A stretch of 64,000 nucleotides of DNA, from contig JBFMGD010000003.1 in assembly GCA_040751775.1 (NCBI GenBank), positions 1 through 64,000 on the forward strand, in the 5' to 3' direction. The stretch's first letter is position 1. Every line of letters starts with the position of its first letter. Origin of the DNA: JBFMGD01 sp040751775 (GTDB lineage: Bacteria; Bacillota; Dethiobacteria; DTU022). Positions 7,487 to 17,045 of the stretch are shown here, piece by piece. The notes under the pieces are model-generated. The model worked only from the letters and a program-made list of their open reading frames with translations, searched no databases and was not told where the DNA came from. A program made the translations under genes and the position numbers.

Positions 7487-8857
7487 ATGCAGTTGTCCCC
7501 GGAATGTGATCAAACTACCAGGTCTGCGACCGGTGATATCGCCGCGGTTAAGAAGAAGGAGCTGGAAAGGCTTGCCGTGGAGACGCTGCACCGGGTGATC
7601 GACGAATTCGGCCATGCCGCTGCTCTGGACAAGATGGACACAGCGGAGAAAAAGCTGTTTGCGGACCGGATTAGCGACAGCCTGAACCGGCTCATGGCCG
7701 AACAGCAGTGCCACCTTTCCATGGTTGACAAGCAGAAGGTTGTGCAATATGTGGCCGACGAGGTATTCGGTTTTGGGCCGATCAATGCCCTGCTCGAAGA
7801 CCCGGGCGTTTCCGAAATCATGGTCAACGGTTACCGGCAGGTATACGTGGAGCGAAACGGCACCCTGCAAAAAACCGAAATCACCTTCCGGGATGATGCC
7901 CACGTTTTGCACACCATTGAAAAGATTGTCACCCCCCTGGGCAGGCGGATCGACGAAAGCTCTCCAATGGTGGACGCCCGCCTGCCGGACGGTTCCCGGG
8001 TGAACGCAATCATCTCTCCCCTGTCGATCAAGGGTCCCGCGTTAACCATCCGCAAATTCGCCACCGAAGCGTTTGGCCTGGAAGACCTCATTGCGCTGGG
8101 CGCCCTGACCCACCAGATCGCGCATTTTTTAAAGATGTGCGTGAAGGGGCGGCTGAACATTATCGTATCCGGGGGAACCGGCAGCGGAAAAACAACGATG
8201 TTGAATATTCTCTCCGGCTTCATTTCCAGCGCGGAGCGTATCGTCACGATTGAGGACGCGGCGGAGCTGCAGCTGAAACAGGAGCACGTGGTGACGCTGG
8301 AAAGCCGCCCGCCGAACAATGAAGGGAGAGGACAGATCACGATTCATGACCTGGTGCGCAACTCCCTGCGCATGCGTCCGGACCGGATCGTCGTGGGCGA
8401 GGTGCGCGGCGGCGAAGCACTGGACATGATGCAGGCGATGAACACCGGTCACGACGGCTCAATTTCCACGCTGCACGCCAACAACCCGCGCGACGCTCTC
8501 GCCCGCCTGGAAACGATGATCCTGATGGCCGGGATGGATCTGCCCCACCGCGCCATCCGCGAACAGATCTCCTCGGCGATCGACCTGATCATCCAGCAGT
8601 CGCGCTATCCGGACGGGTCGCGAAAAATTTCGAAGATATCCGAAGTGGTGGGCATGGAAGGAGATACCATAACCCTGCAGGATCTCTTTGTTTTTCGCCA
8701 GAGCGGGGTAAACGATAAGGGAAAGGTGATCGGCAGCCACGTTTCAACCGGTCTGCTGCCAACCTTTATCGAAAAGCTGCGCGTATGCGGTGAGAATATC
8801 TCGCTGGATATGTTCCAGTTGCCCGCCGGAATGCGGCGGCGGGAGGGAGAAAGGTGA
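7487..8857 (+). CDS. cpaF: Tad pilus motor ATPase CpaF/TadA
   Basis: 456-residue hexameric secretion ATPase of the VirB11/GspE family that would power pilin extrusion. It has an N-terminal domain (about 1-130), then Walker [11 protein letters not shown] (about 228-237), an Asp-box region [10 protein letters not shown], Walker B region [15 protein letters not shown], and the His-box [13 protein letters not shown]. All nucleotide-binding elements look intact. Its stop overlaps the tadB start by four bases, implying translational coupling. Confidence 0.96.
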   Translation: MQLSPECDQTTRSATGDIAAVKKKELERLAVETLHRVIDEFGHAAALDKMDTAEKKLFADRISDSLNRLMAEQQCHLSMVDKQKVVQYVADEVFGFGPINALLEDPGVSEIMVNGYRQVYVERNGTLQKTEITFRDDAHVLHTIEKIVTPLGRRIDESSPMVDARLPDGSRVNAIISPLSIKGPALTIRKFATEAFGLEDLIALGALTHQIAHFLKMCVKGRLNIIVSGGTGSGKTTMLNILSGFISSAERIVTIEDAAELQLKQEHVVTLESRPPNNEGRGQITIHDLVRNSLRMRPDRIVVGEVRGGEALDMMQAMNTGHDGSISTLHANNPRDALARLETMILMAGMDLPHRAIREQISSAIDLIIQQSRYPDGSRKISKISEVVGMEGDTITLQDLFVFRQSGVNDKGKVIGSHVSTGLLPTFIEKLRVCGENISLDMFQLPAGMRRREGER

Positions 8858-9831
8858 CACCCTTGCGAATGCTCATCCTGGGCGGCGCTTTCGTGACCGT
8901 ACTCTGCCTGACGATCGGATTTTACCGGCTGCTCTTTGCGTCCCGGGTCGCGATCCGGGGCCGGCTGGCCGGCGATGTCGGGCCGGACAGCGGTGCGCGC
9001 CAACCGGGCGGCGACGCGGAGAGGCTGCTTAAAGAAGAGATTTACCGCCTGCTCGGGCGAATCGGCAAGATCGTTTCCGGGAGGGCTTACTTAAAAAAGG
9101 TCCAGGATAAACTGGTGAAAGCGCGTGTTTTAATCAAGGCCGAGGAATTGGTCGGCTTTTCCCTGGTCTTCAGCATTGCGGTGCTGCTGCTTTGCTGGCT
9201 CGTGGCCCGTTCGCTATGGCCGGCGATTGTTTTGGGGGTTCTTGTCTTCAAGCTGCCGGTCATGCTGGTGGAGAGGCGGCGGCGCAAAAGGATGGATAAC
9301 CTGAACCGGCAGCTGCCCGATGCCCTGGGCGTAATTTCGAACGGCCTCAGGGCCGGTTTCGGTTTTCAACAAGCCTTGAGCGTGGTTACACAGGAGATGG
9401 AACCGCCCATTTCCGAGGAGTTTGCCAGGGTGATCCGCAAAAACCAGCTCGGCAAGCCGATGGCCGATGTGCTCAAAGAGCTTTCCGAAAGTACCGACAG
9501 CGACGACCTGGACATGGTGATCACGGCTTTGCTGATCCAGCGCCAGGTTGGAGGTAATCTGGCCGAAGTCCTGGACAACGTATCGGATACGGTCCGCGAA
9601 CGAATCCGGATCAAAGGGGAAATAAAGACGCTGACCGCCCAGGGCCGGTTGACCGCGCTGGTGATCAGCCTTTTGCCGCCGGGCGTAATGGCCATGATCA
9701 TGCTGATCAATCCGGATTACATACTGACGCTGTTCAAAGAGCCCCTGGGGATGCTCCTGATCGGCGTGGCCGTGGTCCTGCAGTTGATGGGGATCGCCGC
9801 CCTGCGTAAGATCATCAATATCGAGGTATAG
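8854..9831 (+). CDS. tadB: Tad pilus inner-membrane platform protein TadB
   Basis: 325 residues starting at GTG 8854. It has an N-terminal helix, a cytoplasmic region, then the GspF/TadB-type domain with LNRQLPDALGVISNGLRAGF and C-terminal helices (LTALVISLLPPGVMAMIMLI). With TadC it should form the platform on which CpaF acts. It overlaps cpaF and is followed eleven bases later by tadC. Confidence 0.92.
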   Translation: MTPLRMLILGGAFVTVLCLTIGFYRLLFASRVAIRGRLAGDVGPDSGARQPGGDAERLLKEEIYRLLGRIGKIVSGRAYLKKVQDKLVKARVLIKAEELVGFSLVFSIAVLLLCWLVARSLWPAIVLGVLVFKLPVMLVERRRRKRMDNLNRQLPDALGVISNGLRAGFGFQQALSVVTQEMEPPISEEFARVIRKNQLGKPMADVLKELSESTDSDDLDMVITALLIQRQVGGNLAEVLDNVSDTVRERIRIKGEIKTLTAQGRLTALVISLLPPGVMAMIMLINPDYILTLFKEPLGMLLIGVAVVLQLMGIAALRKIINIEV

Positions 9832-9842
9832 AAGGTGGAGCG

Positions 9843-10772
9843 ATGCTCTGGTTGGTAGATTTATTATTGTTCAGCAGCACCGTGCTGCTAATCGTCTCGA
9901 TCACCCGGCTCCTGCTTGACCGCAAAGAGGTTGTGCGGGCCAGGCTTGCGCGGATCAGGGAAATGGACCTTGAGGCGGACGATAAGGAAGACGAACTGCA
10001 GCAGCCGTTCCCGGTCAGGGTAATCAAGCCCGGCCTGGCGGCCCTGAGCGGCGCTTTCGGCAAGTTGACCCCCGGGGAAATCAGGCAGAAGATCACGCAA
10101 AAGCTGGTTCATGCCGGCAACCCTTTTAACCTTGACGCCAATAATTTCATCGTGCTGCAGCTGTTCACAGGGCTTCTCTTTGTGGGCGGCGGCGCGGTGG
10201 CGGTCAAACTGGCCGGGGTGGGCGGAATCAGGGGGGTGCTTTTGACGGGGATACTCGGGTACGGCGGCGCGCTTATCCCTTCATTCATGCTCAACGGCGC
10301 GGTGGCCAAGCGCCAGGCCCGGATCCAGAAAACGCTGCCGGATGTGCTGGACTTGCTGCTGGTCAGTGTCGAAGCGGGATTAAGCTTTGACATGGCTCTC
10401 AAGCGGGTCTCCGATCAGATGACCGGTATTTTGAGCGATGAAATAGCGCGTTTGCTTGAGGAAATACGCCTGGGCAAGGTTCGTGAAGAGGCGCTGCGCA
10501 GCCTGGTCAAGCGCACCGGTGTGCCAGATTTAAACAGCTTTGTCAGCGCGATTATCCAATCCAAGCATTTGGGAACCAATCTTGCCGGAACGCTGCGTGT
10601 CCAGGCCGGTTCGATCCGGTTGAAACGAAAACAAAAGGTGGAAGAGACGGCGATGAAAGCGCCGATTAAAATGGTCTTCCCGATGGTTTTTTTAATCTTT
10701 CCGGCACTGTTTGTTGTTCTGTTGGGCCCTGCCGTGATCAAGATCTTGGAAGTTTTCCGGACGATGTTTTAG
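9843..10772 (+). CDS. tadC: Tad pilus inner-membrane platform protein TadC
   Basis: 309 residues, paralogous to TadB, with a GspF-like domain: QKTLPDVLDLLLVSVEAGLS and a C-terminal helix pair ending PMVFLIFPALFVVLLGPAVI. The ATG follows GGTGGAGCG. Having tadB and tadC side by side is the standard Tad arrangement. Confidence 0.92.
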   Translation: MLWLVDLLLFSSTVLLIVSITRLLLDRKEVVRARLARIREMDLEADDKEDELQQPFPVRVIKPGLAALSGAFGKLTPGEIRQKITQKLVHAGNPFNLDANNFIVLQLFTGLLFVGGGAVAVKLAGVGGIRGVLLTGILGYGGALIPSFMLNGAVAKRQARIQKTLPDVLDLLLVSVEAGLSFDMALKRVSDQMTGILSDEIARLLEEIRLGKVREEALRSLVKRTGVPDLNSFVSAIIQSKHLGTNLAGTLRVQAGSIRLKRKQKVEETAMKAPIKMVFPMVFLIFPALFVVLLGPAVIKILEVFRTMF

Positions 10773-10787
10773 GAGGGTATCGCCGCA

Positions 10788-13331
10788 TTGCGCAAGTATT
10801 TGCTGAAAATAGCCGTCTTGATCATCTGCACTGTAACCGCTCCGCTAATTGCTTTTCCGTATTCCGGGAGCGCCCGGGCGGAAAGTGCGGCTGCGGATAA
10901 TCTGGCGATCGTGCTGTTAATCGACATCTCCGGCAGCATGCGCTACACCGACCCGGAAAAGCTGCGGGAAACGGCGGCCTTTTTGTTTATCGATCTCCTC
11001 AACACGGCCGATTACCTCAGCGTGATTACATTCAACCAGGATGTTGAAATAGTGACTCCCCTGCGTGAGATCGGCAGCGCTTCCCAAAAGGCGCTGCTCA
11101 AGGATCAAATCAGCGCGCATCTGGAGCCGCGCGGGGATACGGATTACCGGGCCGCACTGCAGGCTGCTTATGATCAGCTTGAGAGCGCGGCGGCGGCCGG
11201 GCTGCGCCCGGTTGTGATCCTGTTGACCGACGGTGAACCGAATCCGGATACACGATACCGGCAAGACCGTGTTTTTATGGAAGCCTACCTGGAAGCCATG
11301 TGGGAGACGATAACCCGGTTTACCTTGAGCAACTGCCCGGTTTTTACGATTGCCTTCAGCAATGAAGTAGATCCCGCGGTGATCGAGCGAATTTCTATAC
11401 TGACCAGGGGTGAGCATTTCCTGCTCGACAATCCGCGCGAGCTGCTGTTGGCTTTTTACGAGCTGCTGGAAACGATCAAGAACAGGCAGCGGGTCATAGA
11501 ATCCTCTTTCGCCTTGCAGGGCTCCGTGCAAACATTTCCGTTCACCGTGAGCCGCCAGGCCGTCCAGGCCAACTTAATTATCGAAAACCGGGAGGGGACG
11601 GATTTCAGTATTTCCGTGCAGCCGCCGGGTGGCCTGGCAGGTCAAACAGGCAATCCGGCCGTCTCCAGGGGGCCGGGTTACTGCCTTGTTGTTTTTCACG
11701 AACCCGGCAAGTCGCTGCAGGGCGAGTGGCAGGTGTCCGTTTCCGGCAGGGGATCCTTCCACGTTCTCGGCAATGCCGATCACGCAATCAAGGCCTGGAT
11801 TGTCGAGCCGGCTGCCGGGGCGATGCTTCCTTCCGGCGAACCGGTTCCCGTGCGCGTGCGGCTCACCGGCGTCGCGGCCGGCATGGCTCAACCGATCGAG
11901 GTGCTTGTCCGGTTTGCCGGCGCGGACGGGATCCGGACGGAGCGGTTTCCCCTGGTTGGCGACGGCGAGTTTTATAGCGGGCTTTGCACCGGGTTGGGCC
12001 GGCCGGGCATATACGAGGTGCAGGCAACCGTGCTGCTGGACAGTGAACCGGTTGCGGAGACTGCTTCGCGGGTTCATCTCAAAAACATACCGCAACTCGT
12101 TGCACACAGCAGCCTGCAGGAGTGCTACCGCTACGGGGAAGAGGTGGCGCTGGAAGCCTCGCTTCAGCTCGGGGGTCAGCGCCTGATTGAAGGCGCCGCT
12201 CTCGCGCTGGAGTACTTCCAATTTGTGCTCTCATATCAGGACGGCACAAGGGTTGCTTTTCCTCTCCATGACAGCGGCGCTCCCGGACACGGGGATCTGC
12301 GGGTTTCGGACGGCATCTGGTCCAACCGGTTTGTGTTTGACCGGGAAGGCGAGGTTGAAGCCGGCTTGCTGGCAGTGGGCCGTTATAACGGGGAGGATTT
12401 TATCCTCGAAAAAAACTTGGGTCCTGTTGCCGTGCACAACCCGGGTGCTATCTCGCTGCGGCTTGACCGGACTGATCTGTACGGCACACCCGGCTGGATG
12501 ATGCTTGTGCCGGTGACGATCGAAAATCGCTCCGCGTTTGCAGAAGTGCTGCACATAAACGGGCCCGCGGACGGTTCTTTCAGGGTGCTTGAGTCCGGAT
12601 TCACGCTGGCGCCGGGTGAAATCAAATCACTCAACCTGCGCGTGGCGGTCAGCCCGTCCCGGGTGGCAGGATTTGAAGCGCTTGCACTCACTTTTTCGGC
12701 CGGGACCGCTTTAACGGTGATTGAAGCGGACTCGTTCAACCCGAACGTGGAAATAGTATCCCGGCCCCGCTATCTCTGGCGCCGGGTGACGGCGGCGGAT
12801 CTGTTGCCCGCACCGTTCAAACTGTTTTTGCTAGCGGGCATGCTGTTTTACGGCGGAGGTTTGCTGCTTTATCGCCTGTTCGTATACCCGCGCTCCCGGT
12901 TAGGCCAATTGGTTTTCTGGAAAGACGGGCCGCGCGCCGGGCAAACCGACTCGTGGGGCAAGTTTGCGCTATCTAAGGCACGCGGGGAAAAAGCTGTGGT
13001 TTCTTTCAGCAGCGCCGGCGAGGCTGATTTTACCATTGAAGGCAGCGCCTACAGCTATGATCTTGTCTTCGGCTTGGAGCAGACTGCAGTCGGGCCGTTG
13101 TTTTTACAAGGCTGGTTGGCCTCTCGGCCGAGCTCAGCTTCCGTGAAGAAGCTGGTGGCCTCTACTCCGCCCGGGGTGATCGAGGTTGGGGGCGCGGTTT
13201 ATACCAGCAGGGAGCTGCGCCACGGGGACGAGTTTCAATCGGGGGGTTACTATTTCAAATACCTTGAACCCGCGGGCAGGAGCCCGCGGCAAAAAGAAAG
13301 CGGCGTCAATATCCTGGAGGGGAAGGTGTAG
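10788..13331 (+). CDS. Membrane-anchored von Willebrand factor A protein of the Tad operon
   Basis: 847 residues. A signal peptide (hydrophobic to about residue 23, ending near SARAES) precedes a VWA domain with an intact MIDAS, DISGSM at 46-51 plus VVILLTDGEPNPD. A long beta-rich region follows, then one membrane helix around 677-700 (FKLFLLAGMLFYGGGLLLY) and a cytoplasmic tail of about 150 residues. It starts at TTG 10788 after AGGAGGG, 15 bases after tadC, so it is almost certainly cotranscribed. A surface adhesion or pilus-tip/base role is plausible, since VWA domains with MIDAS bind ligands through a metal, but is not shown. Confidence 0.8.
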   Translation: MRKYLLKIAVLIICTVTAPLIAFPYSGSARAESAAADNLAIVLLIDISGSMRYTDPEKLRETAAFLFIDLLNTADYLSVITFNQDVEIVTPLREIGSASQKALLKDQISAHLEPRGDTDYRAALQAAYDQLESAAAAGLRPVVILLTDGEPNPDTRYRQDRVFMEAYLEAMWETITRFTLSNCPVFTIAFSNEVDPAVIERISILTRGEHFLLDNPRELLLAFYELLETIKNRQRVIESSFALQGSVQTFPFTVSRQAVQANLIIENREGTDFSISVQPPGGLAGQTGNPAVSRGPGYCLVVFHEPGKSLQGEWQVSVSGRGSFHVLGNADHAIKAWIVEPAAGAMLPSGEPVPVRVRLTGVAAGMAQPIEVLVRFAGADGIRTERFPLVGDGEFYSGLCTGLGRPGIYEVQATVLLDSEPVAETASRVHLKNIPQLVAHSSLQECYRYGEEVALEASLQLGGQRLIEGAALALEYFQFVLSYQDGTRVAFPLHDSGAPGHGDLRVSDGIWSNRFVFDREGEVEAGLLAVGRYNGEDFILEKNLGPVAVHNPGAISLRLDRTDLYGTPGWMMLVPVTIENRSAFAEVLHINGPADGSFRVLESGFTLAPGEIKSLNLRVAVSPSRVAGFEALALTFSAGTALTVIEADSFNPNVEIVSRPRYLWRRVTAADLLPAPFKLFLLAGMLFYGGGLLLYRLFVYPRSRLGQLVFWKDGPRAGQTDSWGKFALSKARGEKAVVSFSSAGEADFTIEGSAYSYDLVFGLEQTAVGPLFLQGWLASRPSSASVKKLVASTPPGVIEVGGAVYTSRELRHGDEFQSGGYYFKYLEPAGRSPRQKESGVNILEGKV

Positions 13332-13334
13332 CAC

Positions 13335-13688
13335 GTGGCGGAAACTGTCAGGGTGGTGAACCGGAGCAGGCAAACGCTGCTTCTGGACCAGGCTGTCGTG
13401 GCGGACCGTTTCGGGAGCCGCCTGCGCGGCCTGCTGGGCCGCGCGTCGCTGGAGCCCGGCAGAGGCTTGCTGCTGAAACCTTGCCGCGCGGTGCACACCG
13501 TGGGGATGAGGTTTGCGATCGACGTCGGTTTTGTCGACCGGAACAATAGCCTCTGCTGCCTGATCGAGCGGATGAGACCGTTTCGCTGCAGCCCGACCGT
13601 AAGGCAGGCCGTTTACGTGATCGAAGCCGCAGCCGGTACGTTTGGCCGAACCGGCACCGTAACCGGCGACCTGATCGCGCTGGAATGA
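13335..13688 (+). CDS. DUF192 family protein
   Basis: 117 residues, GTG start three bases after the VWA gene. The DUF192 pattern is clear: DRFGSRLRGLLGR, then LLLKPCRAVHTVGMRFAIDV and the ending TGTVTGDLIALE. The biochemical function of this family is unknown. Its place as the last gene of the Tad operon may be regulatory convenience or a true link. Confidence 0.82.
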   Translation: MAETVRVVNRSRQTLLLDQAVVADRFGSRLRGLLGRASLEPGRGLLLKPCRAVHTVGMRFAIDVGFVDRNNSLCCLIERMRPFRCSPTVRQAVYVIEAAAGTFGRTGTVTGDLIALE

Positions 13689-13704
13689 AGTCCCCTCTCC
13701 CCAT

Positions 13705-13736
13705 GGGGACGGACCTATACTTGCAGGTCCGTCCCC
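13705..13736. repeat. 12-bp palindrome between convergent genes
   Basis: GGGGACGGACCT (13705-13716) is the exact reverse complement of 13725-13736, with an 8-base loop. It sits between the convergent Tad operon and trpB. It may act as a two-way transcript end. Its GGGGAC ends resemble the REP-like elements at 2.6 and 28 kb. Confidence 0.65.
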
Positions 13737-13781
13737 TGACCTTATGGGCGGTAGGAGAGGGTTAAGGTGAGGGAGGGGCGG

Positions 13782-15143
13782 TCAGCCGATTTTCGGCAGC
13801 GAGGCGATCGATGCCGCGATCTTCTCCGCCGGGTAATCACAGTCCTGGATTTCACCTGCTAAATAGGCGTCGTAAGCCGACAGGTCAAAATGGCCGTGCC
13901 CGCTCAAGTTGAAAAGAACGGTTTTGGCTTCACCGGACTCCCGGCATTCAATAGCCGTATCGATTGCGGCGCGAATGGCATGGGCTGATTCGGGCGCGGG
14001 GAGGATCCCTTCGCTGCGCGCGAATGTCAAGGCTGCCTCGAAAACCGCAACCTGGCCGTAGACACGGGCTTCGATCAGCCTGTCATGATAGAGCCGGCTG
14101 ACCAGCGGTGAGTCACCGTGGTAGCGCAGTCCGCCGGCGTGGATGCCGGGCGGTTCAAACTGGTTCCCCAGGGTATACATCATCATCAGCGGTGTAAAAC
14201 CGGCCACATCCCCCAGATCATAGGTGTAGGCGCCCTTGGTCAGCGTCGGGCAGGCGCTCGGCTCGACGGCGATCACCTGCATTTTTTTATCGTCCCGGAT
14301 CATGTCATGCAGGAAAGGAAAGGCGATGCCGCCGAAGTTGCTGCCGCCGCCGCAGCAGCCGATCACCACGTCAGGGTATTCGCCGACCATCTTCAACTGC
14401 TCCTTGCACTCCAACCCGATCACGGTCTGATGCAGGAGCACATGGTTGAGCACGCTGCCGAGGGAATAGTTGGTGTCTTCCCGGCCGGCGGCGTCCTCGA
14501 CCGCCTCGCTGATGGCAAGTCCCAGGCTGCCCAGGGAAGCAGGGTTTCGCCGCAGCGCATTGCGGCCGGTTTCGGTCAGTTCGCTGGGGCTGGGTTGAAC
14601 CCGGGCGCCCCATGTCTCCATCAGGGAACGCCGGTACGGTTTCTGCTGATAACTGATTTTCACCATGTAGACGCTGCATTCCAGGTTGAAATAGTTGCAG
14701 GCGAGAGCCAGGGCGCTGCCCCACTGGCCGGCGCCTGTCTCCGTGGCCAGGCGTTTAATCCCCGCTTGCCGGTTATAGTAGGCCTGGGGGACAGCTGTAT
14801 TCGGTTTATGGCTGCCGGCCGGGCTGACCCCTTCGTGCTTGTAATAGATCCGGGCCGGAGTGCGCAGCACCTCTTCCAACCGGTAAGCCCGCACCAGGGG
14901 GGTTGGGCGCCAGAGGGTGTAGATCTCCAGCACTTCGTCCGGGATGGCGATCCAGCGTTCCCGGCTCATCTCCTGCTCGATCAGCGGCATCGGAAAAATG
15001 GACTGCAAATCTTCCGGTCCCGCCGGCTGTTTCGTACCCGGATGCAGGGGAGGGGGAACGGGGTTCGGCAAATCGGCCTGGATATTGTACCAACTTTTCG
15101 GGAGCTCCTTTTCCGGCAGGTAGATAAAACGCGGTGTTTTCAT
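13782..15143 (-). CDS. trpB: Tryptophan synthase beta chain, TrpB2 type
   Basis: 453 residues, longer than TrpB1 (about 400) and of the TrpB2 class. It is a PLP enzyme that joins indole and serine to tryptophan. PLP lysine lies in GSHKPNTA (Lys113); the phosphate-binding loop is [11 protein letters not shown]. No trpA or other trp gene is next to it, which fits indole salvage or supply of an unlinked partner. The gene is headed by AAAAGGAGG and a tryptophan T-box leader, which supports the substrate assignment. Confidence 0.93.
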   Translation of the reverse strand: MKTPRFIYLPEKELPKSWYNIQADLPNPVPPPLHPGTKQPAGPEDLQSIFPMPLIEQEMSRERWIAIPDEVLEIYTLWRPTPLVRAYRLEEVLRTPARIYYKHEGVSPAGSHKPNTAVPQAYYNRQAGIKRLATETGAGQWGSALALACNYFNLECSVYMVKISYQQKPYRRSLMETWGARVQPSPSELTETGRNALRRNPASLGSLGLAISEAVEDAAGREDTNYSLGSVLNHVLLHQTVIGLECKEQLKMVGEYPDVVIGCCGGGSNFGGIAFPFLHDMIRDDKKMQVIAVEPSACPTLTKGAYTYDLGDVAGFTPLMMMYTLGNQFEPPGIHAGGLRYHGDSPLVSRLYHDRLIEARVYGQVAVFEAALTFARSEGILPAPESAHAIRAAIDTAIECRESGEAKTVLFNLSGHGHFDLSAYDAYLAGEIQDCDYPAEKIAASIASLPKIG

Positions 15144-15172
15144 CTGTTCTAAAACCTCCTTTTATTTTGGAA

Positions 15173-15468
15173 AATAAAAAAACTCCCGTCTGGGACGAGA
15201 GTTGCTCGCGGTACCACCCTGATTGCCTGCAGTTGCAGGCCGCTTTGCCAGGTACAGGAATGCTCCTAAACCTGCTTTCTTTTATCGGCGAAAGCTCCGG
15301 CCGGACCTACTTTTCGTAAACGAATTTCAACCGGCTACTCGGGGATCCATTCGCGCGGCGCGGCGGCACCGGTATTTCAGCTCGGAAGCGGCTGGCTTCC
15401 ATTAACCGGCTCTCTGGGCCGCAGCAGGCCCGGGTTACTAGTTCCCTTCATCGTGCTATTTATATGTT
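15173..15468 (-). promoter_or_regulatory. T-box leader, tryptophan specifier likely
   Basis: Read on the minus strand: an AGAGAG motif at the start of Stem I, a specifier region GCGAATGGATCC in which TGG (15347-15349, complement) is the Trp codon, the T-box AGGGTGGTACCGCG (complement of 15207-15220), then a terminator AACTCTCGTC / GACGGGAGTT followed by a T-run (15173-15203). Uncharged tRNA-Trp should favour the antiterminator and expression of trpB. The T-box itself is certain; the exact specifier codon is inferred from context and position. Confidence 0.93.
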
Positions 15469-15474
15469 TAAAGC

Positions 15475-15503
15475 ATGTTACCACAGCCGCCGATCACTGT
15501 CAA
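15475..15503 (-). promoter_or_regulatory. Promoter of the trpB T-box transcript
   Basis: On the minus strand, a perfect TTGACA (complement of 15498-15503), a 17-base spacer and TAACAT (complement of 15475-15480). The predicted start near 15468 is just ahead of Stem I of the T-box. Confidence 0.75.
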
Positions 15504-15537
15504 CTACCTTGCATTAAAAATTTATTGGCAAAAAGTG

Positions 15538-16035
15538 TTACTTACCGTATTCCTTTCCTGGTGAAGGTGCGGTTTTAAGGCCCGCTAGCCTTTTGTTCCG
15601 GTCCAGGAATAACGCCGCTATCCGCGTGGCGATGATCGCAATGACAAAACGGCTCAGCAGCAGGGTGAAGAAATTCGCTCCCAACGCGGTAAAAATGAGG
15701 TTATCCTCCACAATGCTGTGATTAAGGGATAAAAAGAGACCCAGTAACATTAAATCGCGTTTTGTAAGCAGTTCCTGCCTGGCGCATTCGATCAGTACGG
15801 CCGCCCCGAAAATAACCCCGAAGACGAGACCGGTGACCAGCGGAAAGGCGGCGGCGGGAGAGAGGCTCAGGCAGCGGGTCAACCATTTAAAGTAGGGAGC
15901 GCTTTTTTCAAAGATCCGGTAGTGCCTGGCGTATTCAAATAAGACCATGACCGGGATCAGTACGGCCAGCAGCAGTAGCACGGTCCAGAAGCACCGGGTC
16001 AGGCTGATTTGCAGAATGTTTAGAATCACGGTCAA
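15538..16035 (-). CDS. Gate-domain (nucleoside recognition) membrane protein, second of pair
   Basis: 165 residues with four or five hydrophobic helices. It resembles the Gate/nucleoside-recognition family that includes sporulation proteins SpmA/SpmB: GLVFGVIFGAAVLIE followed by LGLFLSLNHSIVEDN. The start is TTG 16035 or GTG 16029, one base after the preceding gene's stop. The pair probably forms one membrane complex. The transported or sensed molecule is unknown. Confidence 0.7.
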   Translation of the reverse strand: MTVILNILQISLTRCFWTVLLLLAVLIPVMVLFEYARHYRIFEKSAPYFKWLTRCLSLSPAAAFPLVTGLVFGVIFGAAVLIECARQELLTKRDLMLLGLFLSLNHSIVEDNLIFTALGANFFTLLLSRFVIAIIATRIAALFLDRNKRLAGLKTAPSPGKEYGK

Positions 16036-16036
16036 A

Positions 16037-16474
16037 TTATCCCCCGAAAATAGTATAAGCCAAATTTACGATCAGGCCGAATAACAGGGCAGTCGCTATC
16101 CTGAGCAGCGTATTGATAACCGGTGATAAGCCGGTGAATCTCAGTATGGGGCCTTCCATCATCAGGGAGTGGCTGGTCAAAATCATCACCGCCAGGACCG
16201 TGATTTCACGGGCTGTAAGCGGCAGCACGGTAATCACGCCGATAGCTGCGTAGATGTTGATAAAAAAGCCCAGCAATAACGCGAGAGACGCTTCCCCCGG
16301 CAGGTGCAGGGGCGCCATCAGCGGCGCGAACCGGGTGGCCAGCGGCATCAGGAGGTTGAGCTGATCCAGGGTGACGACGACCAGTGTTACCGGCACAATT
16401 ATCTTAATCAGCATCCAGGTTGTTTTCAAACCCTTCACGATCCCCCGGCGCAGCAAATCCCGGTGCACTGGCAT
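16037..16474 (-). CDS. Gate-domain (nucleoside recognition) membrane protein, first of pair
   Basis: 145 residues, strongly hydrophobic. It carries LGFFINIYAAIGVITVLPLT and ILTSHSLMMEGPIL, which parallel the partner's NHSIVEDN segment. ATG 16474 follows AAAGGAGAG. It is transcribed away from the purine permease region. Small paired Gate proteins are common in Firmicutes; a role in nucleoside or ion movement is only suggested by family. Confidence 0.7.
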   Translation of the reverse strand: MPVHRDLLRRGIVKGLKTTWMLIKIIVPVTLVVVTLDQLNLLMPLATRFAPLMAPLHLPGEASLALLLGFFINIYAAIGVITVLPLTAREITVLAVMILTSHSLMMEGPILRFTGLSPVINTLLRIATALLFGLIVNLAYTIFGG

Positions 16475-16784
16475 GGCGCTCTCCTTTGCGGGATTATCTA
16501 AAATTAAGTGCGCAGCTGTTGCTCCTGCTTCGCTGTTCGAGCCGTTGCGGCTTGCACACTATCCTGATTTTACTACTGGATGATTAAGGTCACAAGAGCG
16601 TTTTCCTGTTTTGTTGAAGCCGGCCGCGCGACGGTTAATAAAAGTATAGATTATTTTTCCTGAATTGAAGGATTTGCAGTTAATCTGTCGAATGATCCCT
16701 ATGATTAAAGCGAACTATGGCTTGATCGAACAGACAACAAATAATAAAGACTGAAACCGTTAAAAATTGAGATATTTTTAACGA

Positions 16785-16949
16785 GGGAAAGTGTGCCTAG
16801 GGTTCCGCCGGATCAGACAATTGGTCCGGGCTGGTCCGAGTGGTACAGGCCCCCGGCAGTACAGGCCGCAGCCGAACCGGGGCGCTACACCGGAGGGATA
16901 AAAGCCCAGGCGGGTAGGTTTCACTCATAAACCTACCTGCCCGGGCTTT
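16785..16949 (+). promoter_or_regulatory. ykkC-family riboswitch, probably the PRPP class
   Basis: The leader contains the ykkC hallmarks in order: CCTAGGGTTCCG (16796-16807), GGCTGGTCCGAG, then CTACACCGGAGGGATAAAAG (16886-16905). A long terminator-like hairpin follows: 16902-16921 (AAGCCCAGGCGGGTAGGTTT) pairs with 16929-16948. Its 5' arm shares bases with the aptamer's 3' end, so ligand binding should prevent the hairpin (an ON switch). Among ykkC variants, the PRPP class controls purine genes, and this leader precedes a purine permease and the pur operon; the ligand is inferred from that context. A separate AT-rich 9-bp hairpin lies at 16759-16782. No clear promoter was found in 16475-16760. 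Confidence 0.82.
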
Positions 16950-17045
16950 AAAATTGGAGGTGATCGCAGCCGTTATTCGCGTTAAGGCGCCGGTTATTGG
17001 GGAACCTTAGGGTAGAAGTCGAAATATCACAGGAGGTCTAGAAGA

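Noticed and set aside
14118..15152. 344-codon plus-strand frame opposite trpB
   Set aside because: It lies antisense to a clear TrpB2 gene and has low-complexity composition without motifs.
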